A DNA stretch of 49,370 nucleotides from JBBSOW01 sp038259365 (lineage in GTDB: Bacteria; Actinomycetota; Actinomycetes; Propionibacteriales; Propionibacteriaceae): assembly GCA_038259365.1 (NCBI GenBank), contig JBBSOW010000015.1, positions 1 to 49,370 of the forward strand. Reading direction: 5' to 3'. The notes under the pieces are model-generated. The model saw only the letters and a list, made by a program, of their open reading frames with translations, did not search any database and had not been told where the DNA came from. Shown in pieces: positions 36,167 to 42,862 of this stretch (positions within the stretch are counted from its first letter, which is position 1; each line of letters starts with the position of its first letter). The position numbers were made by a program, and so were the translations under genes.

Positions 36167-36874
36167 GTGTTGGTGTCGGCTGCAGTTCGTCTGGTAACTC
36201 ATCTCAACGCCGCAAAATGCGGCGCCGTCAGCGTCGAGGTGGCCGCGCACGCCATCACCCAGCCGGAGCTGGTGCATCACGTCGTCGACCCCGATTCGCT
36301 GCTGGGGCTGGATCCGCTCCGGGCCAGCGACCTTGCCTCGGCGCTGCCCAACGCCCTGGCCGCCGCGAGCCGTTGGCAGCTGGCGCTGCCCCAACCGGGG
36401 AGGTTGGCCCCCCTGCGCGGGCCGAGCGCTCTCACCACCGCAGCCCTGGCCACCGGCGTCGCGGTGCGGCCCGTCGAACCGGGGGCCGCGTGGCTGCCCC
36501 ACCAGGTGGGCCCGACGGTGCAGTGGCGGCTGTTGCCGGCCGAGCGCCCGGCCTCCCCGCCGGGGCGTTACGAGGCCGATCGGGCGATGTCGGAACTGAT
36601 CCTGGACGCCGCCAAGACCCTGGGCGATCTCGGCGCGGTGGCCGGCGCCCGCCCCGGCTCGCCCGCTCAGGTGGAGCTGGCGCCCGGCTACCCGGTCCGC
36701 AACGTCTCCGCCGCGGATCGCGCGATGCGCATCCTCGCCGCCACCCAGTCCGCGCGCGAACGCGAGGCCGAACTGCTGCACTCCCACGCGATCGGCGTCC
36801 GCGCCTCGACGATGCGTGCGCTGGAGGTCGCCGCCATCGATCTGTTGTGCGCGGCCTGCGACTGGCCGGGGTAA
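36167..36874 (+). CDS. Protein of unknown function
   Basis: I do not recognise this 235-residue protein. It has no membrane segment or signal peptide. It is rich in Ala, Leu, Pro and Arg, with a central region GPTVQWRLLPAERP and a helical second half (EADRAMSELILDAAKTLGDLG and RAMRILAATQSAREREAELL). GTG 36167 is the first start in frame after the divergent ATPase gene. Codon use matches its neighbours, so it looks like a real gene. It converges on fabI, with the 27-bp repeat array between them. Confidence 0.7.
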   Translation: MLVSAAVRLVTHLNAAKCGAVSVEVAAHAITQPELVHHVVDPDSLLGLDPLRASDLASALPNALAAASRWQLALPQPGRLAPLRGPSALTTAALATGVAVRPVEPGAAWLPHQVGPTVQWRLLPAERPASPPGRYEADRAMSELILDAAKTLGDLGAVAGARPGSPAQVELAPGYPVRNVSAADRAMRILAATQSAREREAELLHSHAIGVRASTMRALEVAAIDLLCAACDWPG

Positions 36875-36882
36875 CGAGTATT

Positions 36883-36992
36883 TAGGCGCCCCCATTTGCC
36901 CGGCAGGGCTAGGCGCCCCCATTTGCCCGGCAGGGCTAGGCGCCCCCATTTGCCCGGCAGGGCTAGGCGCCCCCATTTGCCCGGCAGGGCTA
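36883..36992 (-). repeat. 27-bp tandem array, four copies, at the fabI stop codon
   Basis: Units lie at 36883-36909, 36910-36936, 36937-36963 and 36964-36990, nearly identical, with a partial copy running into the end of fabI. Read on the fabI strand, each unit ends in GGCGCCTA and so rebuilds the Gly-Ala-stop end of fabI (ATGGGCGCCTAG), followed by CCCTGCCGGGCAA. The array fills the gap between the two convergent genes. It shows no spacers and is not CRISPR. Confidence 0.95.
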
Positions 36993-37760
36993 GGCGCCCA
37001 TGGCGTGCACGCCGCCGTCGACGTGGATGATCTCGCCGGTGGTGGCCGGGAAGTAGTCGCTGAGCAGCGCCAGTACCGCCTTGGCGGTGGGGGTGAGATC
37101 CTTGGGATCCCACCCGAGCGGGGCCCGGTCACGCCACACGCTGTTGAATTCCTCGGCGCCGGGAATGGCGCGCTTGGCCAGCGTCTCCAGCGGCCCGGCC
37201 GCGATGAGGTTGGAGCGCACGCCGTCGGGACCGAGATAGCGGGCCAGGTACCGGCTCGTGCTCTCCAGGGCCGCCTTGGCCACGCCCATCCAATCGTAGG
37301 CGGGCCAGGCGATGCTGGCGTCGAAGGTGAGCCCGACCACCGAGGCACGCCCGGATAGCAATGGCTTACACGCCATGGTCAGCGAGGCCATCGAATAGGC
37401 CGACACGTGCACCGCGGTCGCGACGTCCTCCCACGGGGTGGTGGGGAAGCCGCCTCCCAGGGCGGTCTCGGGGTTGGCGAAGGCGATGGAGTGCACGATC
37501 CCGTCCAGGTGATCGGTGTGCTCACGCAGCGCGTCGGGCAGCCCGGCCAAGTGCTCGGCGTTGGTGACGTCGAGTTCCAGCAGCGGTGGGGTGGGATCCA
37601 GCTTGGCGATCACCCGCTTGGTCAGGCTCATCGCGCGGCCGAAGTTGGACACGATGACTTCCGCGCCCTCGGCCTGGGCCTGTTTGGCGACCTCGTAGCC
37701 GATGGAGGTGTTCATCGTGACCCCAGCAACCAGGATCGTCTTTCCGTCGAGAATGCCCAC
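36990..37760 (-). CDS. fabI: Enoyl-ACP reductase (InhA/FabI type)
   Basis: The enzyme reduces the enoyl-ACP double bond in fatty-acid elongation, using NADH. From GTG 37760, preceded by AAGGAAAG, it is 256 residues. The active-site residues keep the InhA spacing: Phe146, Tyr155 and Lys162 (YDWMGVAKAALES), plus the cofactor loop GVTMNTSIGYEVA at 13-25. HSIAFANPETALGGGF is also typical. It lies 32 bp after fabG, as mabA-inhA in mycobacteria. Confidence 0.95.
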   Translation of the reverse strand: MGILDGKTILVAGVTMNTSIGYEVAKQAQAEGAEVIVSNFGRAMSLTKRVIAKLDPTPPLLELDVTNAEHLAGLPDALREHTDHLDGIVHSIAFANPETALGGGFPTTPWEDVATAVHVSAYSMASLTMACKPLLSGRASVVGLTFDASIAWPAYDWMGVAKAALESTSRYLARYLGPDGVRSNLIAAGPLETLAKRAIPGAEEFNSVWRDRAPLGWDPKDLTPTAKAVLALLSDYFPATTGEIIHVDGGVHAMGA

Positions 37761-37792
37761 GAATTCTTTCCTTTCCCTTACAGGTTCTTTGC

Positions 37793-38521
37793 TCAATGAC
37801 CCATGCCGAGGCCACCATCGACGGGCACCAAGGCCCCGGTGATGTAGCCCGCGGCATCGGAGGCGAGGAAGCACACGGCGGCGGCGACATCGTCGGTGCT
37901 GCCCAGCCGGCCCAGGGGAATGGAGCCCGTGTACTTAGCCGTCAGGTCCTCGCCGAGCTCGGCGGTCATGTCGGTTTCGATGAATCCGGGGGCCACCACG
38001 TTGGCGGTGATTCCGCGCGATCCGAGCTCACGGGCCACCGAACGAGCCAGCCCCACGAGGCCCGCCTTGGAGGCGGCGTAGTTGACCTGGCCGGCCGATC
38101 CGAGCTGGGCCACCACCGAGGAGATCAGGATGATGCGGCCGAATTTCGCGCGCACCATGGGGCGGGCCGCGCGCTTGACGACGCGGAAGGCACCGCTCAG
38201 GTTGGTGTCGACGACGTCGACGAAATCCGCCTCGCTCATCCGCATCAACAGGGTGTCCTTGGTGACGCCGGCGTTGGCGACGAGGACCTCGACGGTGCCC
38301 AGTTCGGCCTCGATGACGGCGAACGCCTCGTCGACCTGGGCGGTGTCGGTGATGTCGCATCGCGCCCCGAACACGCCCTCGGGGACGGATCCGCTGCGGT
38401 AGGTGGCCGCCACGCGATAGCCGGCCTCGAGGAAGGTCTCGGCCAGCCGGCGACCGATGCCTTTGCTGCCCCCGGTGACCAATACGACACGACCTGGCTG
38501 GCTCTGACTGGTTGCGTTCAC
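37793..38521 (-). CDS. fabG: 3-oxoacyl-ACP reductase
   Basis: This short-chain dehydrogenase, about 242 residues, has VLVTGGSKGIGRRLAE for NADPH binding, NAG (VANAGVT), the catalytic Ser in ILISSVVAQLG, and Tyr/Lys in VNYAASKAGLVG. It reduces 3-ketoacyl-ACP before dehydration. The start is uncertain: GTG 38521 (VNATSQSQPGR) fits the family best, but the frame is open to ATG 38560. It is divergent from the DUF3099 gene, with 38 bp between the starts. Confidence 0.95.
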   Translation of the reverse strand: MNATSQSQPGRVVLVTGGSKGIGRRLAETFLEAGYRVAATYRSGSVPEGVFGARCDITDTAQVDEAFAVIEAELGTVEVLVANAGVTKDTLLMRMSEADFVDVVDTNLSGAFRVVKRAARPMVRAKFGRIILISSVVAQLGSAGQVNYAASKAGLVGLARSVARELGSRGITANVVAPGFIETDMTAELGEDLTAKYTGSIPLGRLGSTDDVAAAVCFLASDAAGYITGALVPVDGGLGMGH

Positions 38522-38559
38522 CCCATCACCGTATCCATGAGGGCGCATAGAATGGATCA

Positions 38560-38937
38560 ATGGTCACCCGCAGCGCGTCGACCGGCACGGCGAAGGGGCG
38601 TTCCGCCCACGAACCGACAGTGCTGATTACCGACGCCCGAGAGAGCAAGTCCGTCGAGATCAACCGACGCCAGCGTCAGTACCTGTTCACGATGGGTCTG
38701 CGCACGGCGTGCTTCTTGGGTCTGGTCCTGACCCAGAACAACTTTCGTTGGCTGTTCCTCGTCGGGGCCGTCGTCCTGCCGTGGATCGCGGTGTTGTTCG
38801 TCAACCAGCGCGATAAGCGCGGCGGCAAGGGGGCTTTCGCCGAGCCTGAGGCCCGGCGCCAGGCGCTGCCGGGCGCCAGCGCCGATCAGGTGATCGACGT
38901 CGATTCCGAGGACATCGAGGACGAGAAGGGCGCCTAG
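38560..38937 (+). CDS. DUF3099 membrane protein
   Basis: A 125-residue actinobacterial protein. The family signature is VLITDARESKSVEINRRQRQY followed by two membrane segments (about 46-60 and 68-84, FLVGAVVLPWIAVLFVNQ). The C-terminal tail is acidic (about 95-125). The role is unknown. Its TAG is shared through a CTAG palindrome with the end of moaA on the other strand, so the two genes overlap by 4 bp. Confidence 0.85.
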   Translation: MVTRSASTGTAKGRSAHEPTVLITDARESKSVEINRRQRQYLFTMGLRTACFLGLVLTQNNFRWLFLVGAVVLPWIAVLFVNQRDKRGGKGAFAEPEARRQALPGASADQVIDVDSEDIEDEKGA

Positions 38938-39989
38938 CCCCCGATGGCCGACATGGGCCGCGCGGGCTGCAGGAAACTCGGGTCGTTGATGCCGTGCCCG
39001 GGAAGCTTGCCGGCCATGACGCGCAGCCACTGTTCGGCCACCTCGGCGTCGCTGGCCCCCCCGCGCAGGCCGGTCCTCAGGTCGGATTCCTGCCGGGCGA
39101 ACAGGCAATTGCGCAGCTGGCCGTCGGCGGTGAGCCGCACCCGATCGCAGTCTCCGCAGAACGGCTTGGTGACCGCGGCGATGATCCCGACCTCGTGCTC
39201 GGTGCCATCGATCCCGAACAGTTCCGCGGGGGCGCTACCCCGCGCCGAGTGCGGTCGGGGGACGAGGTGGAACTTTTCCCCCAGCGAACGGTGAATCTCT
39301 TCGGCGGTGATCATCTCGTCGCGGCTCCACCCATGCTGGGCGTCCAACGGCATCTGCTCGATGAAGCGCAGCTGTGCCTTGTGGTTCATCGCCCACTCCA
39401 CCAAGGAGACGGCCTCGTGATCGTTGATCCCGCGCATCAGCACGGTGTTGATCTTGACCGGGGTCAGCCCGGCCGCGACGGCGGCGTCGATGCCGGCCAG
39501 CACGTCGTCCAGGCGGTTTCGCCGCGTCAGCGTCTTGAAGGTTTGGGGTTCCAACGTGTCGAGCGAGACGTTGATCCGGCCCAGCCCGGCCTCGGCCAGG
39601 CTTTCGGCCCGCCTGGCCAACCCGATCCCGTTCGTGGTCAACGCCACCGTCGGGCCAGGCTCCAGCGCGGCGACGTCGGCCACGATCTGGGCCAGGTCGG
39701 AGCGCAGCAGGGGTTCCCCGCCGGTGAGCCGTACGGTCCGCACGCCCAGCATCGAGACGGCGATCCGCAGCAGCCGCAGCAACTCCTCGGGGCTGAGCAT
39801 CTCCTCGCGCGCCATCCACTCCAAACCCTCGGCGGGCATGCAGTAGGTGCAACGCAGGTTACAGCGGTCGGTCAAGGAGACGCGCAGATCGGTCGCGACG
39901 CGACCGTACCGATCGGCCAGGGGACGCGGCCATCCCTCGGTGGCGGATCGGCCACCCCCGTGGACGGCATTAGCCAACTGAGCGCTCAT
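38934..39989 (-). CDS. moaA: GTP 3',8-cyclase (molybdenum cofactor synthesis)
   Basis: MoaA is a radical-SAM enzyme starting Moco synthesis. The first cluster ligands are Cys43, Cys47 and Cys50 (RCNLRCTYC). The second cluster ligands lie in FCGDCDRVRLTADGQLRNCLF. The protein ends in Gly-Gly, the conserved MoaA tail inserted in the active site. The length is 351 residues. A DUF6457 gene, often seen near Moco genes, lies just upstream on the other strand. Confidence 0.96.
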   Translation of the reverse strand: MSAQLANAVHGGGRSATEGWPRPLADRYGRVATDLRVSLTDRCNLRCTYCMPAEGLEWMAREEMLSPEELLRLLRIAVSMLGVRTVRLTGGEPLLRSDLAQIVADVAALEPGPTVALTTNGIGLARRAESLAEAGLGRINVSLDTLEPQTFKTLTRRNRLDDVLAGIDAAVAAGLTPVKINTVLMRGINDHEAVSLVEWAMNHKAQLRFIEQMPLDAQHGWSRDEMITAEEIHRSLGEKFHLVPRPHSARGSAPAELFGIDGTEHEVGIIAAVTKPFCGDCDRVRLTADGQLRNCLFARQESDLRTGLRGGASDAEVAEQWLRVMAGKLPGHGINDPSFLQPARPMSAIGG

Positions 39990-40095
39990 GACCCGAGTGT
40001 ATGTAGTTTCTGCGCAGACCGCGCCTTTCGTTGCCGGTAACCCTGCTGGCGCGCTCGAATGGGCGGCGTGTCATGATCGGACGCGGAGGAGATCA

Positions 40096-40365
40096 ATGAC
40101 TGAAGAAACCCGACGTTTGTTCCGCTGGATGAACGAGTTGGCCGAGGAGATCGGTACCGCTGATCTCGACGTCAACGACGAGATGGTGCACATCTTGTTG
40201 GATCTGGCCCGCGACGCCGCCCATCAGGTGGTGCGGCCCGCCGCGCCCTTGACGTCCTTCCTCGTGGGCGTGGCCGTGGGGCGTGGCGAATCGCTGGAAA
40301 ACGTTGCCGCCAAGGCGACAGCCCGCATCCTGGCCGAGGACGTCGGCGGCACCGAGCCGGCGTAG
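40096..40365 (+). CDS. DUF6457 small protein, probably linked to molybdenum cofactor
   Basis: An 89-residue acidic protein starting at ATG 40096, with a GGAGGA site. Recognisable core: DVNDEMVHILLDLARDAAHQVVRPAAPLTSFLVGVAVGRG. As I remember the family it occurs in actinobacteria beside MobA or other molybdopterin genes; this is recall, not a search. The neighbouring moaA agrees. The biochemical role is unknown. Confidence 0.7.
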   Translation: MTEETRRLFRWMNELAEEIGTADLDVNDEMVHILLDLARDAAHQVVRPAAPLTSFLVGVAVGRGESLENVAAKATARILAEDVGGTEPA

Positions 40366-40408
40366 CCCGAGCTACTAGGCTCGTCGGGCGCAGCGAGCTA
40401 CTAGGCTC
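40356..40408 (+). repeat. 26-bp duplication covering the DUF6457 stop
   Basis: CGAGCTACTAGGCTC occurs at 40368-40382 and again at 40394-40408. Counting the looser upstream match (GGCGTAGCCC against GGGCGCAGC), the duplicated unit reaches over the TAG stop at 40363-40365. The second copy ends 5 bp before the SURF1 GTG. Confidence 0.7.
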
Positions 40409-40413
40409 AACGT

Positions 40414-41166
40414 GTGCAACGTTTGTGGGTGCGGTGGACCGCCATGGCGATCTTCGCGACGGTGATGATCACCGCGTTCGTGTTGTTGGGCCGCTGGCAG
40501 CTGAACCGGCTGGAGTGGCGTCGCCACAACAACGCCATCATCGCCCGGCACGAGGTTGCCCCGATCCGGCCCTACTCCGAGGTCTTCGACCATCCGATCG
40601 CCGACGCCGACGCGTGGCAACGGGTGAGCGTCCGCGGGGTCTACGACGCCCAGCACCAGTACCAGGTGCGCTACCGCAACTTCGACGACCGTCGCGGCAT
40701 CGAGGTGGTGACGCCGCTGCGGCTCGACGGCGGGCGAAGCATCCTCATCGACCGCGGCTTTATCGAGGTGCCGACCGGTAAGCCCATCCCCGACGCGCTT
40801 CCCCCCGCGCCCAACGGAGAGATCCGCATCGTCGGCTACGTTCGCCGCAACGAGAACGGTCGCGAGAAGGCGACGGTCCCGGTCAACGGCCAGCTTCGGT
40901 TGATCAACTCCACCGCGATCGGCGGCACCCTGCCCGAGCACGATCTGTTGAACGGCTACATCAGCCTCCTCAGCAGCGAGCCGCCCCAGGCCGGGGAACT
41001 CATCCCCCTCACACCACCCAGACCCACCGAGGGGCCACACTTGTCCTACGCGCTGCAATGGTTCGCCTTCACCGGCATCGCGGTGATCGGACTCGTGGTG
41101 CTGATTCGAGCCGACGTACGCGAAGGCCAAGGAAGGAAGATTCGCCGTGGATCTCAAGCTCACTGA
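40414..41166 (+). CDS. SURF1-family cytochrome oxidase assembly protein
   Basis: A 250-residue membrane protein with membrane helices at the ends (about 8-26 and 210-228). The family pieces are LGRWQLNRLEWRRHNN, YQVRYRNFDDRRGIEVVTPL and ILIDRGFIEVP. SURF1 helps build the aa3-type oxidase, in haem a insertion. The start is GTG 40414. It overlaps the SDR gene by 20 bp. Confidence 0.92.
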   Translation: MQRLWVRWTAMAIFATVMITAFVLLGRWQLNRLEWRRHNNAIIARHEVAPIRPYSEVFDHPIADADAWQRVSVRGVYDAQHQYQVRYRNFDDRRGIEVVTPLRLDGGRSILIDRGFIEVPTGKPIPDALPPAPNGEIRIVGYVRRNENGREKATVPVNGQLRLINSTAIGGTLPEHDLLNGYISLLSSEPPQAGELIPLTPPRPTEGPHLSYALQWFAFTGIAVIGLVVLIRADVREGQGRKIRRGSQAH

Positions 41167-41920
41167 CCGCGCCTACCTCGTGACCGCCGCGAGCGGCGGC
41201 TTGGGCCTGGCCACGGCCCGCCAGCTGCTCGCCGAGGGAGCGCGGGTCGTGCTGGTGGCCCGCGATCGGGGGAGGCTGAGCGCCCTCGCGGACGAGTTGG
41301 GAGCCGAATTCGGGGACGACAGGGTCGCGCACGTGGCCGCCGATCTGGCCGACCCCGGGACCGCCGAGTCCGCCGTGCAGCGGTGCCTGGCCGGCTTCGG
41401 TCGCCTCGACGGGGCGATGATCTCGGTCGGTGGCCCGCCGCGCGGCACGGCGCTGGCGAACACCGCCGAGGAATGGCACGCGGCCCTCGACTCGGTCTTC
41501 CTCGCCGCGCTGCGGGTCTCCCGGGAGGTGCTCGATCACGCCACCGGGGAGGACACCGCGCTGGCGTGGGTGCTCTCCAGCACCGCGAAGATCCCGCTGC
41601 CGTCGATGGCCATCTCCAACGGTTTGCGGCCCGGTCTCGCGGTGCTGCTGAAGCAGCTGGCCGACGAGATCGGACCGCAGGGCCGTCGCGTGGTGGGGCT
41701 GCTGCCGGGCAGCATCGCCACCGAGCGGGTGCGGTGGTTGGCGAGCCAAGCCGAGGACCCCGAGGCGACCCGCCGATCCGCCGAAGAGGCCATCCCGCTG
41801 CGCCGCTACGGCCAGCCCGAGGAGTTCGCCCGCGTTGCCGCCTTCGTGCTCTCCCCTGCCGCCTCCTACCTGACCGGCTCGATGATCGCCGTCGACGGCG
41901 GCGCCATCCGCGCGCTGTGA
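41147..41920 (+). CDS. Short-chain dehydrogenase/reductase lacking the Tyr-x3-Lys pair
   Basis: The 257-residue protein has a classical SDR fold (LVTAASGGLGLATARQ for NAD(P) binding). The position of catalytic Tyr and Lys reads PSMAISNGLRPGLA, so neither Tyr nor Lys is present; Ser144/145 are. This atypical subgroup (ISNxLR) is known in other SDRs. It ends with SYLTGSMIAVDGGAIRAL. The reaction is unknown; it may lack the usual proton relay. GTG/ATG starts near 41147 lie within the end of the SURF1 gene. Confidence 0.88.
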   Translation: MDLKLTDRAYLVTAASGGLGLATARQLLAEGARVVLVARDRGRLSALADELGAEFGDDRVAHVAADLADPGTAESAVQRCLAGFGRLDGAMISVGGPPRGTALANTAEEWHAALDSVFLAALRVSREVLDHATGEDTALAWVLSSTAKIPLPSMAISNGLRPGLAVLLKQLADEIGPQGRRVVGLLPGSIATERVRWLASQAEDPEATRRSAEEAIPLRRYGQPEEFARVAAFVLSPAASYLTGSMIAVDGGAIRAL

Positions 41921-41987
41921 CACCGAGCCGTGGCAACCGAGCCGTGGCAACCGAGCCGTGGCTCCGAGCTGTGACCCGCGAGCGGTG
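41915..41987 (+). repeat. 14-bp tandem repeat from the SDR stop to the RlmA start
   Basis: Units lie at 41915-41928, 41929-41942, 41943-41956, 41957-41969 (13 bp) and 41970-41983, with a further partial unit. The inner two are identical. The first contains the SDR stop (CTGTGA), the fifth another CTGTGA-like stop. The last partial unit supplies the GTG start of the methyltransferase gene. Confidence 0.9.
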
Positions 41988-42827
41988 ACCGACGCACTGG
42001 GCCTTGCCGCACCGCTGCTCGTCTGTCCCACGGCCGGTTGCCGCCAGGGCCCGCTGGTCCTAGCCGACCGAGTGCAGGGCCACGGTGTGTTGGCCTGCCC
42101 TGTGGGCCACCGCTTCGACGTCGCCAAGCAAGGCTATGTGAACCTGCTCGGGCGGCGCCCCCGTACCGCCTCGGACACCGCGGAGATGGTGGCGAGTCGG
42201 GAGGAATTCCTCGGTGCCGGGCACTACGAGCCGATCCGCAGCGCGCTCGCCGACGCCTGCCGAGGCGCCAACCGGGTGCTGGAGGCCGGCGCGGGCACCG
42301 GCTATTACCTGGCTGGGGTGCTGGCGCACAATCCGCTGGCGCTGGGCATCGCCACCGATCTCTCGGTGCCCGCCAGCAAGCGGGCGGCCAAGGCGCATCC
42401 CAGGCTGGCCGCCGTCGTGGCCGACACGTGGGCCGGGTTGCCGATCGCGGACGGGGCGCTCGACGCGGTGTGCTGCGTGTTCGCACCGCGCAACGGGGCC
42501 GAGTTCGTCCGCGTCCTGCGGCCAGGCGGGCGGCTCGTGGTCGTCTACCCCACCGCCGAACACCTCCAACCGCTTCGCGAAGACGCGGGCCTGCTGGGGG
42601 TGCAGGCGGATAAAGGGGAGCGCCTCGCGGAGAGCCTCCGTCCACACTTCCGACCCAGCGGGAGCACCGCGGTCCGGTTCCAGCTCGCGCTGGACCGGCC
42701 GGATCTGGCTCAGCTCATCGGCATGGGCCCCAACGCCTTCCACGAGCGGGGTCGCGCGCTGCCGATGCGGGCCAACGTGTCGATCTCGGTGCTCGTGCAC
42801 ACCTTCACACCCAAGCCTGGCCCCTAA
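41985..42827 (+). CDS. RlmA-like 23S rRNA (guanine-N1)-methyltransferase
   Basis: The protein is about 280 residues. Its N-terminus resembles the RlmA zinc ribbon (LVCPTAGC, then VLACPVGHRFDVAKQGYVNLL); the rest is a class I SAM fold (RVLEAGAGTGYYLAGVL) ending VRVLRPGGRLVVVYPT. The family methylates G745 or G748, the latter giving macrolide tolerance in Gram-positives (TlrB). GTG 41985 was chosen over an upstream start because the family begins just before the zinc ribbon. It converges on the ABC exporter. Confidence 0.9.
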   Translation: MTDALGLAAPLLVCPTAGCRQGPLVLADRVQGHGVLACPVGHRFDVAKQGYVNLLGRRPRTASDTAEMVASREEFLGAGHYEPIRSALADACRGANRVLEAGAGTGYYLAGVLAHNPLALGIATDLSVPASKRAAKAHPRLAAVVADTWAGLPIADGALDAVCCVFAPRNGAEFVRVLRPGGRLVVVYPTAEHLQPLREDAGLLGVQADKGERLAESLRPHFRPSGSTAVRFQLALDRPDLAQLIGMGPNAFHERGRALPMRANVSISVLVHTFTPKPGP

Positions 42828-42862
42828 TCGACACTGGCGAACTTAATCGACGCTGGCGAACT
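42825..42862. repeat. 19-bp duplication holding two convergent stop codons
   Basis: The copies at 42825-42843 and 42844-42862 differ at one position. The TAA of the RlmA-type gene (42825-42827) lies in the first copy. The stop of the exporter (42843-42845, minus strand) lies at the junction of the two. Only 15 bp separate the two stop codons. Confidence 0.9.

Noticed and set aside
36883..36992. CRISPR array
   Set aside because: Units are directly adjacent with no spacers and no cas genes are present.
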